64,000 bases of DNA, from positions 62,001 to 126,000 of the forward strand of contig NZ_FNET01000017.1 in NCBI RefSeq assembly GCF_900100275.1. Reading direction: 5' to 3'. Position numbers and translations under genes: made by a program. How positions within the stretch are numbered: position 1 is the first letter of the stretch; each line of letters opens with the position of its first letter. The stretch comes from Lentzea albidocapillata subsp. violacea. GTDB taxonomy: Bacteria; Actinomycetota; Actinomycetes; Mycobacteriales; Pseudonocardiaceae. This document shows positions 34,150 through 42,155 of the stretch, in pieces. The notes below the pieces were generated by a model. The model saw nothing but the letters and a program-made list of their open reading frames with translations, had not been told where the DNA came from and searched no databases.

Positions 34150-35175
34150 TCAGGGCGTGAGGATCGCCCTGCCGCGCACCCGTCCGTTGTCGAGGTCGTC
34201 GATCGCGTCCTGGAACCGGTCCAGCGGGTACTTCTGGGTGTGCAGCGTGACCTTGCCCTGTGCCGCCAGGACCATCAGCTCGCACAGGTCGTTGTAGGAG
34301 CCGACCAGGTTGCCGATCAGGTTGATCTCCGTGGAGATGATGTCGATCGTGGGCACGTCGATGTTCTCGCCGTAGCCGACGACGTGGTAGTCCCCAGCCC
34401 TGCGCAGCATCGCCACGCCGTCTCGGGTCGCGCCGCCCTCGCCGACGAAGTCGATCACCGTTTCGGCGCCGTTCCCGCCGGTGAGGTCCAGCACCGCCGC
34501 GACGTGCGAGCCGTCCGCGACGACGCCGTGGTCCGCGCCGATCGTCTCGGCGAGCTTCACCGCGTCCGGGTTGCGGTCGACGACGACGATCTCGGCCGCG
34601 GTCAGCGCCTTGAGCACCTGCACGCCGATGTGCCCGAGCCCGCCCGCGCCGATCACCACGCACCGGTCCCCCGGCCGCAGCCTGCGGGCCGCCTTGGCCG
34701 CCGCGTGGTACGCCGTGAGGCCCGCGTCGGCCAGCGCGGCCACGTCGGAGGGTTCCAGCGCGTCGTCGATCTTCACGACCGAACGCGCCGAGGTCTTCAG
34801 GTACTCCGCGTAGCCGCCGGCGGTGTCGATGCCGGGGAACTGCGAGGCGGTGCAGTGCACGTCGTCACCGCTGCGGCAGGCCCGGCACAGGCCGCACGTG
34901 ATCAGCGGGTGCAGGATCACCTTGTCGCCCTCCACGACGTTCGTGACGGCCGCGCCGACCGCGTGCACCCAGCCGGCGTTCTCGTGGCCGATCGTGTACG
35001 GCAGCGTGACGCCGGACTTCTCGGCCCACTGCCCTTCGAGGATGTGCAGGTCCGTGCGGCACACGCCGGCGCCGCCGATGCGCACGACGACGTCGAACGG
35101 GCCGGTCACCTCCGGTTCGCCGACCTCGGTGAGCTCCAGCCGCTGGTGGTAGCCGACTACCTGGACGGCCCTCAT
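34150..35175 (-). CDS. Zinc-dependent alcohol dehydrogenase
   Basis: A 341-residue medium-chain dehydrogenase. Catalytic zinc ligands are Cys39 (GVCRTDLH) and His64 with Glu65 (GHENAGWV); structural zinc cysteines are 94, 97, 100 and 108 (CGLCRACRSGDDVHC). The nucleotide fold motif is VIGAGGLGHIG, followed by VVDRN, whose Asp favours NAD. The preceding genes encode a DUF59 protein and an amidohydrolase, the same set that accompanies propane-type monooxygenases in Rhodococcus, Gordonia and mycobacteria, where the dehydrogenase oxidises the alcohol product. Here no oxygenase is nearby. ATG 35175 overlaps the DUF59 stop (ATGA). Confidence 0.9.
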   Translation of the reverse strand: MRAVQVVGYHQRLELTEVGEPEVTGPFDVVVRIGGAGVCRTDLHILEGQWAEKSGVTLPYTIGHENAGWVHAVGAAVTNVVEGDKVILHPLITCGLCRACRSGDDVHCTASQFPGIDTAGGYAEYLKTSARSVVKIDDALEPSDVAALADAGLTAYHAAAKAARRLRPGDRCVVIGAGGLGHIGVQVLKALTAAEIVVVDRNPDAVKLAETIGADHGVVADGSHVAAVLDLTGGNGAETVIDFVGEGGATRDGVAMLRRAGDYHVVGYGENIDVPTIDIISTEINLIGNLVGSYNDLCELMVLAAQGKVTLHTQKYPLDRFQDAIDDLDNGRVRGRAILTP

Positions 35176-35822
35176 GCCGTTTCCTCCATTGCGTAACGGG
35201 TGCGGAGCAGGCCACGGCAGAAGTGCGCGTTGCCCTCGATGGAAATGCCGACGGACCTCGCGAACCGCAGGCGCAGCGGCAGGTCGCCCGGTGGCAGCGG
35301 CACGCCGTGGTCGTCGACCAGGACCAGCGCGTCCGGCGCGGTGCCGAAGCCGAGCGCGGACCGCCTGCGCCGCAACGCCTCCGTCGCCTTCGACTCCGGA
35401 AGGTCTTGCAGCGTCAACGTCCTCAGCCGTTCCAGCGGCACGGTGCGCACGGCCCGTTCCATCGCCGCCGCGTGGGCCTTGCGCTGGAACGTCAGCCGCA
35501 GCTCTTCCAGGTCGCGGGACGCCTCCGCGCCGTAGGTGCCGACGAAGCCGGCGTCGGCGGCGACACCCCGGTTGATCATGTCCGAGTCGTGGTGGTCCTC
35601 CAGCACCACAAGCACGTGCGGGGCCAGATCGCGCAGCACGTCCTTCGCGTCCGATGCCATGAGGTACGCGAAGTTCGGCGAGCAGAACGCGGTCGGCAGT
35701 CGCAAATGGACGGTCAGCACGTCACCGTCCAGCACCACGGACCGGACGAACCCGAGTGTGGTGATCGGCTCGTCCAGCTCGGGGTCCATCACCTCGTCGA
35801 GCGCCTTCCAGGCCTGCATCAT
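35172..35822 (-). CDS. DUF59 (MIP18-type) metal-sulfur assembly domain protein
   Basis: A 216-residue protein. The N-terminal 110 residues are a DUF59/MIP18-type domain (DEVMDPELDEPITTLGFV, and LPTAFCSPNFAYLMASD with a conserved cysteine). DUF59 proteins act in iron-sulfur or metal-centre maturation. The C-terminal half has no recognised domain. Homologues are encoded in propane or phenol monooxygenase clusters next to the amidohydrolase and dehydrogenase. The first of two tandem ATGs (35822) overlaps the amidohydrolase stop, and the gene end overlaps the dehydrogenase start. Confidence 0.8.
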   Translation of the reverse strand: MMQAWKALDEVMDPELDEPITTLGFVRSVVLDGDVLTVHLRLPTAFCSPNFAYLMASDAKDVLRDLAPHVLVVLEDHHDSDMINRGVAADAGFVGTYGAEASRDLEELRLTFQRKAHAAAMERAVRTVPLERLRTLTLQDLPESKATEALRRRRSALGFGTAPDALVLVDDHGVPLPPGDLPLRLRFARSVGISIEGNAHFCRGLLRTRYAMEETA

Positions 35823-36832
35823 GCGACCGACACCGCCTCCTGCTCGACCGGTGCGACGTCGAGACCGGCGGGCACCGGGATGTCGTACATGCGGGCCGCG
35901 TTGAGGCCGAGGATCTTCTTCTTCTGCGCCACGGTGAGCGGCGCGTACTCGGTCATGTCGGCGGGGATCTGGAAGTCCACGAACCGCTCGATCAACCAGC
36001 GCGGCGTCCACAGGGCGTAGTCACTCGAGAACTGGATCCGGTCCTCGTTCAGCCAGTACAGCAGTTCGCCGATGATCTGCGCGAAGTAGCGCGGCCGGGT
36101 GTGCATGAACGGCATGGCGACCGCGAGACCCGCGTGCACGTTCGGTTCCTGCGTGGCGATCCAGCAGAAGTCCTCCAGGCGCGGCAGCCCGCAGTGCTCG
36201 ATCACGAAGTTCAGCTCGGGGAAGTCCGTCGCCGCGTGGTCCACGTCCGCCACGTCGAACGCGTCGCGGTCGAGCGGCCGGATCGTCGGCCCCTTGTGGA
36301 TGTGGATGTTGCGGATGCCCAGGTCCTGCGCGGTCTCCAGGTACCGGTAGCTCCACGGGTCGTCGAGCCGCCAGCCGCGCGAGTCGCCGTACCACTCGGC
36401 GGTGTAGAGCTTCACGCCCTTGAGCCCGAACCGTTCCGCGTCGCGCTTGAGCTCGTCGAGCCCCTGCTGCTCGCGGCGCGGGTCCCAGCAGTGGTTGTAG
36501 GTCAGCTTGTCCGGGTGCTTCGACGTGAGCGCGAACGCTTCCTCGGTCTGCCCGAAACCGTTGCGGTAGAAGGCACCCAGGTGCGCGGGCTGGAAGATCG
36601 CGTGGTCCACGTACCCGTCGTCGAACAGGTCCTTCATCAGGCGTTCGCCGCCCTGGTACAGGTACTCCTCGTACGACCAGACCTCCTCCTCCGGCGAGAG
36701 GTTGCGGTGGTAGTCGTAGAAGCAGTCGATGAACTGCTTGCCGTGGATGTTGCGCTGGTTCTCCGGGCGGGCGTCCCAGAGCGCGACGTGCGCGTCGACG
36801 ATGAAGTAGTTCTCGCCGTCCTTCGAGTACAT
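35819..36832 (-). CDS. Amidohydrolase-family protein of the diiron monooxygenase accessory type
   Basis: A 337-residue metal-dependent hydrolase-fold (amidohydrolase_2) protein. Likely metal residues are Asp13 and His15 (VDAHVALWD), the His pair in RNIHIHKGP, IEHCGLP, and Asp in FSSDYALW. Homologues lie directly downstream of propane monooxygenase operons (mim/prm type) and are thought to help folding, maturation or activity of the oxygenase rather than hydrolyse an amide. It starts with AGGAGG seven bases upstream and is the first gene of a three-gene coupled operon, divergent from the GAF/Fis regulator. Confidence 0.82.
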   Translation of the reverse strand: MYSKDGENYFIVDAHVALWDARPENQRNIHGKQFIDCFYDYHRNLSPEEEVWSYEEYLYQGGERLMKDLFDDGYVDHAIFQPAHLGAFYRNGFGQTEEAFALTSKHPDKLTYNHCWDPRREQQGLDELKRDAERFGLKGVKLYTAEWYGDSRGWRLDDPWSYRYLETAQDLGIRNIHIHKGPTIRPLDRDAFDVADVDHAATDFPELNFVIEHCGLPRLEDFCWIATQEPNVHAGLAVAMPFMHTRPRYFAQIIGELLYWLNEDRIQFSSDYALWTPRWLIERFVDFQIPADMTEYAPLTVAQKKKILGLNAARMYDIPVPAGLDVAPVEQEAVSVA

Positions 36833-36981
36833 GGCCGCCTCCTGTGGTGGTTGGGACGACCGTAGGAAGATCGGCGCAGCTCAGGCACCCACCCGGTGTC
36901 TCACTTTGAGACATGCGCCGCCGCGGCCCCCGCCGCTTCGAGTCGTACTCTGGGGTCCGGACGTGCGACGAGGAGGTCGAC

Positions 36982-38406
36982 GTGGACGACCGGCAGCTTG
37001 CCGCGATCCCGCAGCGCCTGCGGGCGTCGTGGCTGCGCAGCGAGGGTTACGGCGTGCCGGAGGACGAGGTCCGGCCCGTCTTCACCGGCACGGTCGACAC
37101 GACCTCGTTGTTCTACGAGTGCGGCCACGAGGTGCTGCGCGGCCTGCACGCCACGCTGTCCAACGAGCCCATCAGCCTGATGATCACCGACAGCGAGGGC
37201 CTGGTGCTGACCAGGCTGTGCACGGACCCGGCCATCGTCCGCTCGCTCGACCGCGTCTACCTGGCCCCTGGCTTCTACTTCGCCGAGACCAACGCCGGCA
37301 CGAACGGCCTGGGCCTCGCGCTCGCGGACCGTACCGCGTCCCTGGTCAGGGCCGACGAGCACTACTGCACGGGCCTGCGCGGCTACACGTGCGCGGCGGT
37401 GCCGGTGCTCGACCCGGTGTCCGGCGCGCTGGCGGGCAGCGTGAACCTCACGACCTGGTCCGACCAGTCGTCCGACCTGCTGCTGGCGCTGGCCCAGGCC
37501 GCCGCGGGCACGACGGCGGCGTTGATGCTGGCCCGTGCCTCGGGCCGCAAGGTCCGTCCCTCACCCCGCGGTGAGGTGTTCCGCGTCTACGCGGACAGGG
37601 TCGCGCCGCCCCGGCTGTCGGCGGCGTGGACGTCCGCGGTGGCCACGGCGGTGGAGGCCATGCGGAACGACCGGGTGGTGGCCGTCGTCGGCGAGCCCGG
37701 AGCGGGCAAGACCGCGCTGGCCACCCTCGCCCTGCGTACCGTCCGCCCCCGCGAACGCCTGCTCAACGCCCGTCCGCCGGCCCCCGACGACGTCGGCTCG
37801 TGGCTGCGGCTGTGGACCCCGGAGCTCGGCAAGACCGACACCTGCGTCGTCGTCTCCGACGTGGACGCGCTGCCGGCGTGGGCGGCCTCGTCACTGGCCC
37901 CGCTGCTGACCGGCTTCGCGCTGACCGCGACCGAGGCCCTGCCCGAGGCCCTGGCGCCCCTGGTGGACGTCGTGGTGGAGGCCCCGGCGCTGCGCTTCCG
38001 CCCGGACGACGTCCTGCCGCTGGCCCACTACTTCGCGCACCGCGACCGAGGCCGCGAGGTCACGTTCACCTCGGCCGCCGTGCGCGCGTTGCTGTCCTAC
38101 GAGTGGCCGGAGAACACCCGGCAGCTGCGCCAGGTCGTGCGCGTCGCCGCCGCCCGTTCGGACGTGATCGACGTGCAGCACCTGCCCGCCGAGGTGTTCA
38201 CCAGCGTCGGCCACCGGCTGAGCAGGCTGCAGGCCCTGGAGCGCGACGAGATCGTGCGCTGCCTGACCGCGCCGGGCGCGACGATCGCGCAGGCGTCCGC
38301 CGAGCTCGGCATCGGACGGGCGACGATCTACCGCAAGATGGCGCAGTACGGCATCAAGGCCGACCAGCTGCGGGGCGGTGGCGTGGCCCGGAACGTCGCC
38401 GGGTGA
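36982..38406 (+). CDS. GAF / degenerate AAA / Fis-type regulator (MimR/AcoR-like)
   Basis: A 474-residue activator-type protein. The N-terminal sensory part (about 1-180) is GAF-like (ITDSEGLVLTRL, ETNAGTNGLG, HYCTGLRGYTCAAVPV). A central AAA-type ATPase has Walker A GEPGAGKTAL (about residue 236) but no GAFTGA motif, so it should not activate sigma-54. The C-terminal Fis helix-turn-helix reads ATIAQASAELGIGRATIYRK. Proteins of this type regulate propane monooxygenase operons in mycobacteria. It is divergent from the amidohydrolase-DUF59-dehydrogenase operon and is its likely regulator. GTG 36982 is used because GAGGAGG ends 5 bases upstream. Confidence 0.87.
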   Translation: MDDRQLAAIPQRLRASWLRSEGYGVPEDEVRPVFTGTVDTTSLFYECGHEVLRGLHATLSNEPISLMITDSEGLVLTRLCTDPAIVRSLDRVYLAPGFYFAETNAGTNGLGLALADRTASLVRADEHYCTGLRGYTCAAVPVLDPVSGALAGSVNLTTWSDQSSDLLLALAQAAAGTTAALMLARASGRKVRPSPRGEVFRVYADRVAPPRLSAAWTSAVATAVEAMRNDRVVAVVGEPGAGKTALATLALRTVRPRERLLNARPPAPDDVGSWLRLWTPELGKTDTCVVVSDVDALPAWAASSLAPLLTGFALTATEALPEALAPLVDVVVEAPALRFRPDDVLPLAHYFAHRDRGREVTFTSAAVRALLSYEWPENTRQLRQVVRVAAARSDVIDVQHLPAEVFTSVGHRLSRLQALERDEIVRCLTAPGATIAQASAELGIGRATIYRKMAQYGIKADQLRGGGVARNVAG

Positions 38407-38408
38407 GT

Positions 38409-38493
38409 GCCGGCCCCGCTCGCGGCAGGGCCGGCACCGCGCCGGCCGAGTCACGGCCATGGCGCTGGCCCCCGCGCTCGCAGCAGGGCCAGC
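38409..38493. repeat. Two similar tandem hairpins between convergent genes
   Basis: GCCGGCCC / GGGCCGGC (38409-38416 and 38428-38435) and GCTGGCCC / GGGCCAGC (38464-38471 and 38486-38493) form two hairpins with closely related loops containing GCTCGC and GCAG. They lie between the convergent regulator and purQ genes and may terminate transcription from both sides. The similarity of the two units suggests duplication. Confidence 0.6.
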
Positions 38494-38510
38494 ACCAAGC
38501 CGTTCTACCG

Positions 38511-39179
38511 CTAGCGAACCGCGCGGACGCCGTTTTCGAAGAACGCCAGCCGGACCTCGCGGTCCATCGCCCGCTCCGGGTGGTCCATCAACCCGAACGC
38601 CAGGCCGTCGGCGCTGGTGATGCCCGCGATGTCCTCGAACGACCCGTCGGGGTTGGAGTCCTTCTCGTACCGCAGTGCGACGCGGTACCCCTCGGTCTCA
38701 CTGCCCGGGTCGAACCGGCCCTCGCCGTGCGCGCACGGGAAGGACAGGGTCTGACCGCCCAGGCCGGTGAGCCACGGACTGTCGTTGTCGGCGTCGACCA
38801 CGTGCCGCTGGTTCTCCTCGTTGCGGAACGTCCCGGCACTGTTGACCTTCAGGCCGACCTTGCCGAAGCAGCCTCCGCGCAGGGCGATCTGGAAGCCGTT
38901 GCAGATGCCGATCAATGGACGGGTGCGGCAGGCCTCGAACTGGTCCGCCAGGCGGCTGCGCAGCAACGCCGCCGCCACCGCGCCACCACCGAGGTGGTCG
39001 CCGAACGAGAACCCTCCGGGAATACAGAGGATGTCGGCGTCGTCGAGCCGTTCGGTGCCCGCCAGCATGTCGGCCGCGAACCGCATCCGCGGCTGCGCCC
39101 CTACCTCGGCGAACGCTCGGACGGTCTCCTCCTGGCAGTTCGTGCCGGGCAGGTACAGGACGTTGACGGTCGGCTTCAT
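38511..39179 (-). CDS. purQ: FGAM synthase glutaminase subunit (PurQ-like)
   Basis: A 222-residue class I glutamine amidotransferase that supplies ammonia to FGAM synthase in purine synthesis. Features are LPGTNCQEE at the N-terminus, the oxyanion and nucleophile block LIGICNGFQIAL with the catalytic Cys, PGGFSFGDHLGGG, and the His of FPCAHGEGRF. ATG 39179 overlaps the PurL stop (ATGA). It is the second gene of the purLQ pair; no other pur gene is adjacent. Confidence 0.9.
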   Translation of the reverse strand: MKPTVNVLYLPGTNCQEETVRAFAEVGAQPRMRFAADMLAGTERLDDADILCIPGGFSFGDHLGGGAVAAALLRSRLADQFEACRTRPLIGICNGFQIALRGGCFGKVGLKVNSAGTFRNEENQRHVVDADNDSPWLTGLGGQTLSFPCAHGEGRFDPGSETEGYRVALRYEKDSNPDGSFEDIAGITSADGLAFGLMDHPERAMDREVRLAFFENGVRAVR

Positions 39180-41959
39180 GCGATCCTCGCCGTGAACGAG
39201 TTGAGCCAGCCGTCGCGCGCGGCCGGGGCGAACAGGTCGATGCCTTCGAGCACGATTCCGGTGCCCTCCAGCGTGCCTTCGAGGACGCCGAGGACGACCG
39301 GGTTCAGCTCGGCGGGCAGGGCGGCGACGTCGCCGGGGGCGACCTCGACGACAGCGCCGACGCGGTGCTCGGCGAAGAGCGACTCGGTGGTCGCGGACTC
39401 CAGCCGCACGCCGATGCCGCTGGCCAGCACGCCCTGGGCGAGCGTGGCCGCGACGCCACCGGCACCGATGCGGGCACCGCTGCGCACCAGGTTCCTGCTC
39501 GCGGCGAGCGCGTTCAGGTAGCTGTCCACATCGGACAGCGCCAGGTCGTCCAGCGCGCCCGTCGGCAGGCTGAGCTTGCGCGCGGCGACCGTGCCGACCG
39601 GAGAGCTCGTGGCCAGACCGACGCGGACCAGCACGTTGCCCGGCGTGGTCCACTGCTCGCGCAGCAGGCCGTCGGTGTGCGGCACCTTGCCCAGCGCGCT
39701 CAGGAACACCGCGGGCGGCACGCTGACCAGGCCCTCGTCGGTCTGGACGGAACCCGCCGACGAGTCCTTGCCCGAGATCAGCGGCACGCCGAAGTGGCGG
39801 ACCAGCACGGCGAGCTCGTCGACCATGCCGACCAGCCACTCACGCCAGTGCGGCGAGAGGTGCGGGGTGTAGAAGTTGTCGCACATGCAGACGTCCTTCA
39901 CGGCGACGCCGGCGAGCACCTGGCCCGCGAGCACCGAGCAGAACATCTGGCGCGTCGCGGCGACCGGGTCGGCGTCGAACATCCACGGGTTGAACGCGGT
40001 GTTCACCACGGCGGCGGCGGGCGAACCCGCGACCGGCGTGCCGGCCCAGTAGGCCGTGCGGACCGAGTACTCGGTGCCGTAGTGCGGGCCGTACCAGGTG
40101 TTGCCCTGGACCGTGGAGTCGTACTGCGAGTCGGCGAAGTGCTGCGAGGCCACCTCCGCGTCGGCGACGACCTCCTCCAGCAGCCCGGCGAGCTGCGTGG
40201 GCGCCAGCTCCGGCCACTCGACCACGTCGGCCGGACGCGGCGGCGGACCGACCTCGAACCGTTCGACCTCGATGTCGAGCAGGTCGTACGCCACGTCGAA
40301 GCCCAGTTCGCCCTGGTGGGCGGGCACGACGTCCGGGGCGCCCGCGATCAGGGCCTCCTCGGTCAGGTCCGGGGCGTGGAACACGTGGTAGCGACCCGTG
40401 TCCGCGAACCGGCCGATGACCGTCGAACGCACCATGTGGCGGTCGAGGATCTTCTTCGCCCGCTCCTGGTGCTCCGGCGGCACGGCGAGCAGCATGCGTT
40501 CCTGCGACTCGGACAGCAGGATCCGCCACATCGGCAGCGCCGCGGTCTTCAACGGCACCAGCGCGGTGTTGATCCAGACACCGCACGCCTCGCCGATCTC
40601 GCCGACGGCGCTGTTCAGGCCCGCGCCACCGACGTCGGTGAGCGCGCTCATGCAGCCCGCCTCGCGCAGTTCGATCAGCGCCTTGCGGAACTTGACCTGC
40701 TCCAGCGGCGCGCCGATCTGCACGGCGGCCGTGTCCATCACCGCACCGGCGGAGCTCGCGGACGCGCCGTGGATGCCCTCGTTGCCGGTCAGGCCACCGA
40801 TCAGCACCACGAAGTCACCCGGCCGCGGAGTGCCGCGCTGCGCCGCCGACACGGGCAGCAGGCCGATGCTGCCACCGAGCGCGAACGGCTTGGCGCGGTA
40901 CGCGGGGTGGAACGTCATGCGCGACGACATCATCGGCACGCCGAACGTGTTGCCGTACTCCTTGATCGCCCGGATCGTCTCGCCGGCGAGCCTGCGCGCG
41001 TCCGGCCGGCCCTTGATGGGCGCGGGCGCCTCGGGCTCACCGATGGCGGTGTACTCGAAGCTGCCGATCGGGTCGGCGGAGAGCCCGGTGCCGAGGATGT
41101 CGCGCAGCACGCCGCCGAGCTTGGTCAGCTGGCCGAAGTAGCCGGAGATCGCCGACGGCCCGTTGTGCGTCTCGGCCTTGATGGCGATCGCGTGGCCGTC
41201 GTAGAAGTCCCAGACGCCGGCGTTGTCGTGGAACATGCTGAGCACGTTCGGGTTGTCGACGTCCTTCGCGGCCTGCACGAGCCGGCCGAGCAGGCTGCCG
41301 AGCGACTTCCACGTGGTGTGCGCGCAGTGGTCGCTCCACCGGGCGTCCAGCGCCTCCAGCAGGACGTCCGTGACGAACTCGTCGCCGAGCGTGTTCTGCA
41401 CGTGCTGCACGTGCTTCATCTGCGCGAGCGAGAGGTTGCGCCCACCCGCCGTGCCGAGATCGGCGAGTGCCGCGTCGTCGAGCCCGCGCAGGTCGTACTG
41501 CACGGCCGACTCGTAGTGCCCCTGTGGCACGAGGGTGTCGTAGTGCGGTTCCTCGTCGTGCAGCTCTTCGATCGTCGCGTTGAACCGCGTGGCGACCACC
41601 AGGTCCCTCAGCGCGGGCGACGCGGACTTGTAGCTGGTGGCGACCTTGCCGGCCTTGGCCTCGACGCCGAGCAACCCGCACACCGTGATGATCGAGTCGC
41701 TCTCGTTGTCGACCACGCCGCGCTTGTAGGCGACCTGCACGGCGCCCGCGTCCAGCGGCTGGTCCAGGGAGACCTCGACGTCGAGCTGGTCGCCGAGCAC
41801 GGCGGCCACCCCGGCGAGCGCGGCGGCATCGGGCGAGACCTCGAACTCGACGTAGTAGTCGCGCCACACTTCGAGGTCGTCGAGCTCCCACGATCGGCCG
41901 AGCTCACGGATGTCGGGCTCCGCTACCCCCGCGGAGCGAACCGAGAACTTGTGGATCAA
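39176..41959 (-). CDS. purL: FGAM synthase synthetase subunit with PurS-like N-terminus (PurL)
   Basis: A 927-residue FGAM synthase, longer than the roughly 750 residues of the usual actinobacterial PurL. An N-terminal region contains a PurS-like segment (VQVAYKRGVVDNESDSI), so the third subunit appears fused. Synthetase motifs follow: WSDHCAHTTWKSL, AIKAETHNGPSAISG, YGNTFGVPM, GGLTGNEGIHGAS and ALTDVGGAGL. It has no C-terminal glutaminase domain, which is the separate purQ gene. TTG 41959 is chosen because AGGAGG lies 4 bases upstream; the open frame upstream has no better start. It may be a second FGAM synthase besides a standard purSQL set elsewhere. Confidence 0.88.
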   Translation of the reverse strand: MIHKFSVRSAGVAEPDIRELGRSWELDDLEVWRDYYVEFEVSPDAAALAGVAAVLGDQLDVEVSLDQPLDAGAVQVAYKRGVVDNESDSIITVCGLLGVEAKAGKVATSYKSASPALRDLVVATRFNATIEELHDEEPHYDTLVPQGHYESAVQYDLRGLDDAALADLGTAGGRNLSLAQMKHVQHVQNTLGDEFVTDVLLEALDARWSDHCAHTTWKSLGSLLGRLVQAAKDVDNPNVLSMFHDNAGVWDFYDGHAIAIKAETHNGPSAISGYFGQLTKLGGVLRDILGTGLSADPIGSFEYTAIGEPEAPAPIKGRPDARRLAGETIRAIKEYGNTFGVPMMSSRMTFHPAYRAKPFALGGSIGLLPVSAAQRGTPRPGDFVVLIGGLTGNEGIHGASASSAGAVMDTAAVQIGAPLEQVKFRKALIELREAGCMSALTDVGGAGLNSAVGEIGEACGVWINTALVPLKTAALPMWRILLSESQERMLLAVPPEHQERAKKILDRHMVRSTVIGRFADTGRYHVFHAPDLTEEALIAGAPDVVPAHQGELGFDVAYDLLDIEVERFEVGPPPRPADVVEWPELAPTQLAGLLEEVVADAEVASQHFADSQYDSTVQGNTWYGPHYGTEYSVRTAYWAGTPVAGSPAAAVVNTAFNPWMFDADPVAATRQMFCSVLAGQVLAGVAVKDVCMCDNFYTPHLSPHWREWLVGMVDELAVLVRHFGVPLISGKDSSAGSVQTDEGLVSVPPAVFLSALGKVPHTDGLLREQWTTPGNVLVRVGLATSSPVGTVAARKLSLPTGALDDLALSDVDSYLNALAASRNLVRSGARIGAGGVAATLAQGVLASGIGVRLESATTESLFAEHRVGAVVEVAPGDVAALPAELNPVVLGVLEGTLEGTGIVLEGIDLFAPAARDGWLNSFTARIA

Positions 41960-42155
41960 CAATCCTCCTGGAGCTGAACGGTCGGGGGCGATTGTCCCCG
42001 TCAGCGACCGCGCTCGTGGAAGCACCCAGGCAACCGGGCGAGGCCGCACTGCGACACATGCAGCACCCTAGGCGTTGAGCCCGCTCCAGCCCGAATCGGC
42101 GGAGGGCGACGCGCGTCACTCGGACGCGCGAAAACCTCCGCTCACCAGAGCCGGA

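Noticed and set aside
38409-38493. CRISPR-like repeats
   Set aside because: There are only two units and they are self-complementary hairpins between convergent genes, with no spacers or cas genes.
39365-41977. 870-codon open frame on the plus strand opposite purL
   Set aside because: It is the antisense of a clear FGAM synthase; the translation is low-complexity Arg/Val/Gly/His-rich, typical of a shadow frame in GC-rich DNA.
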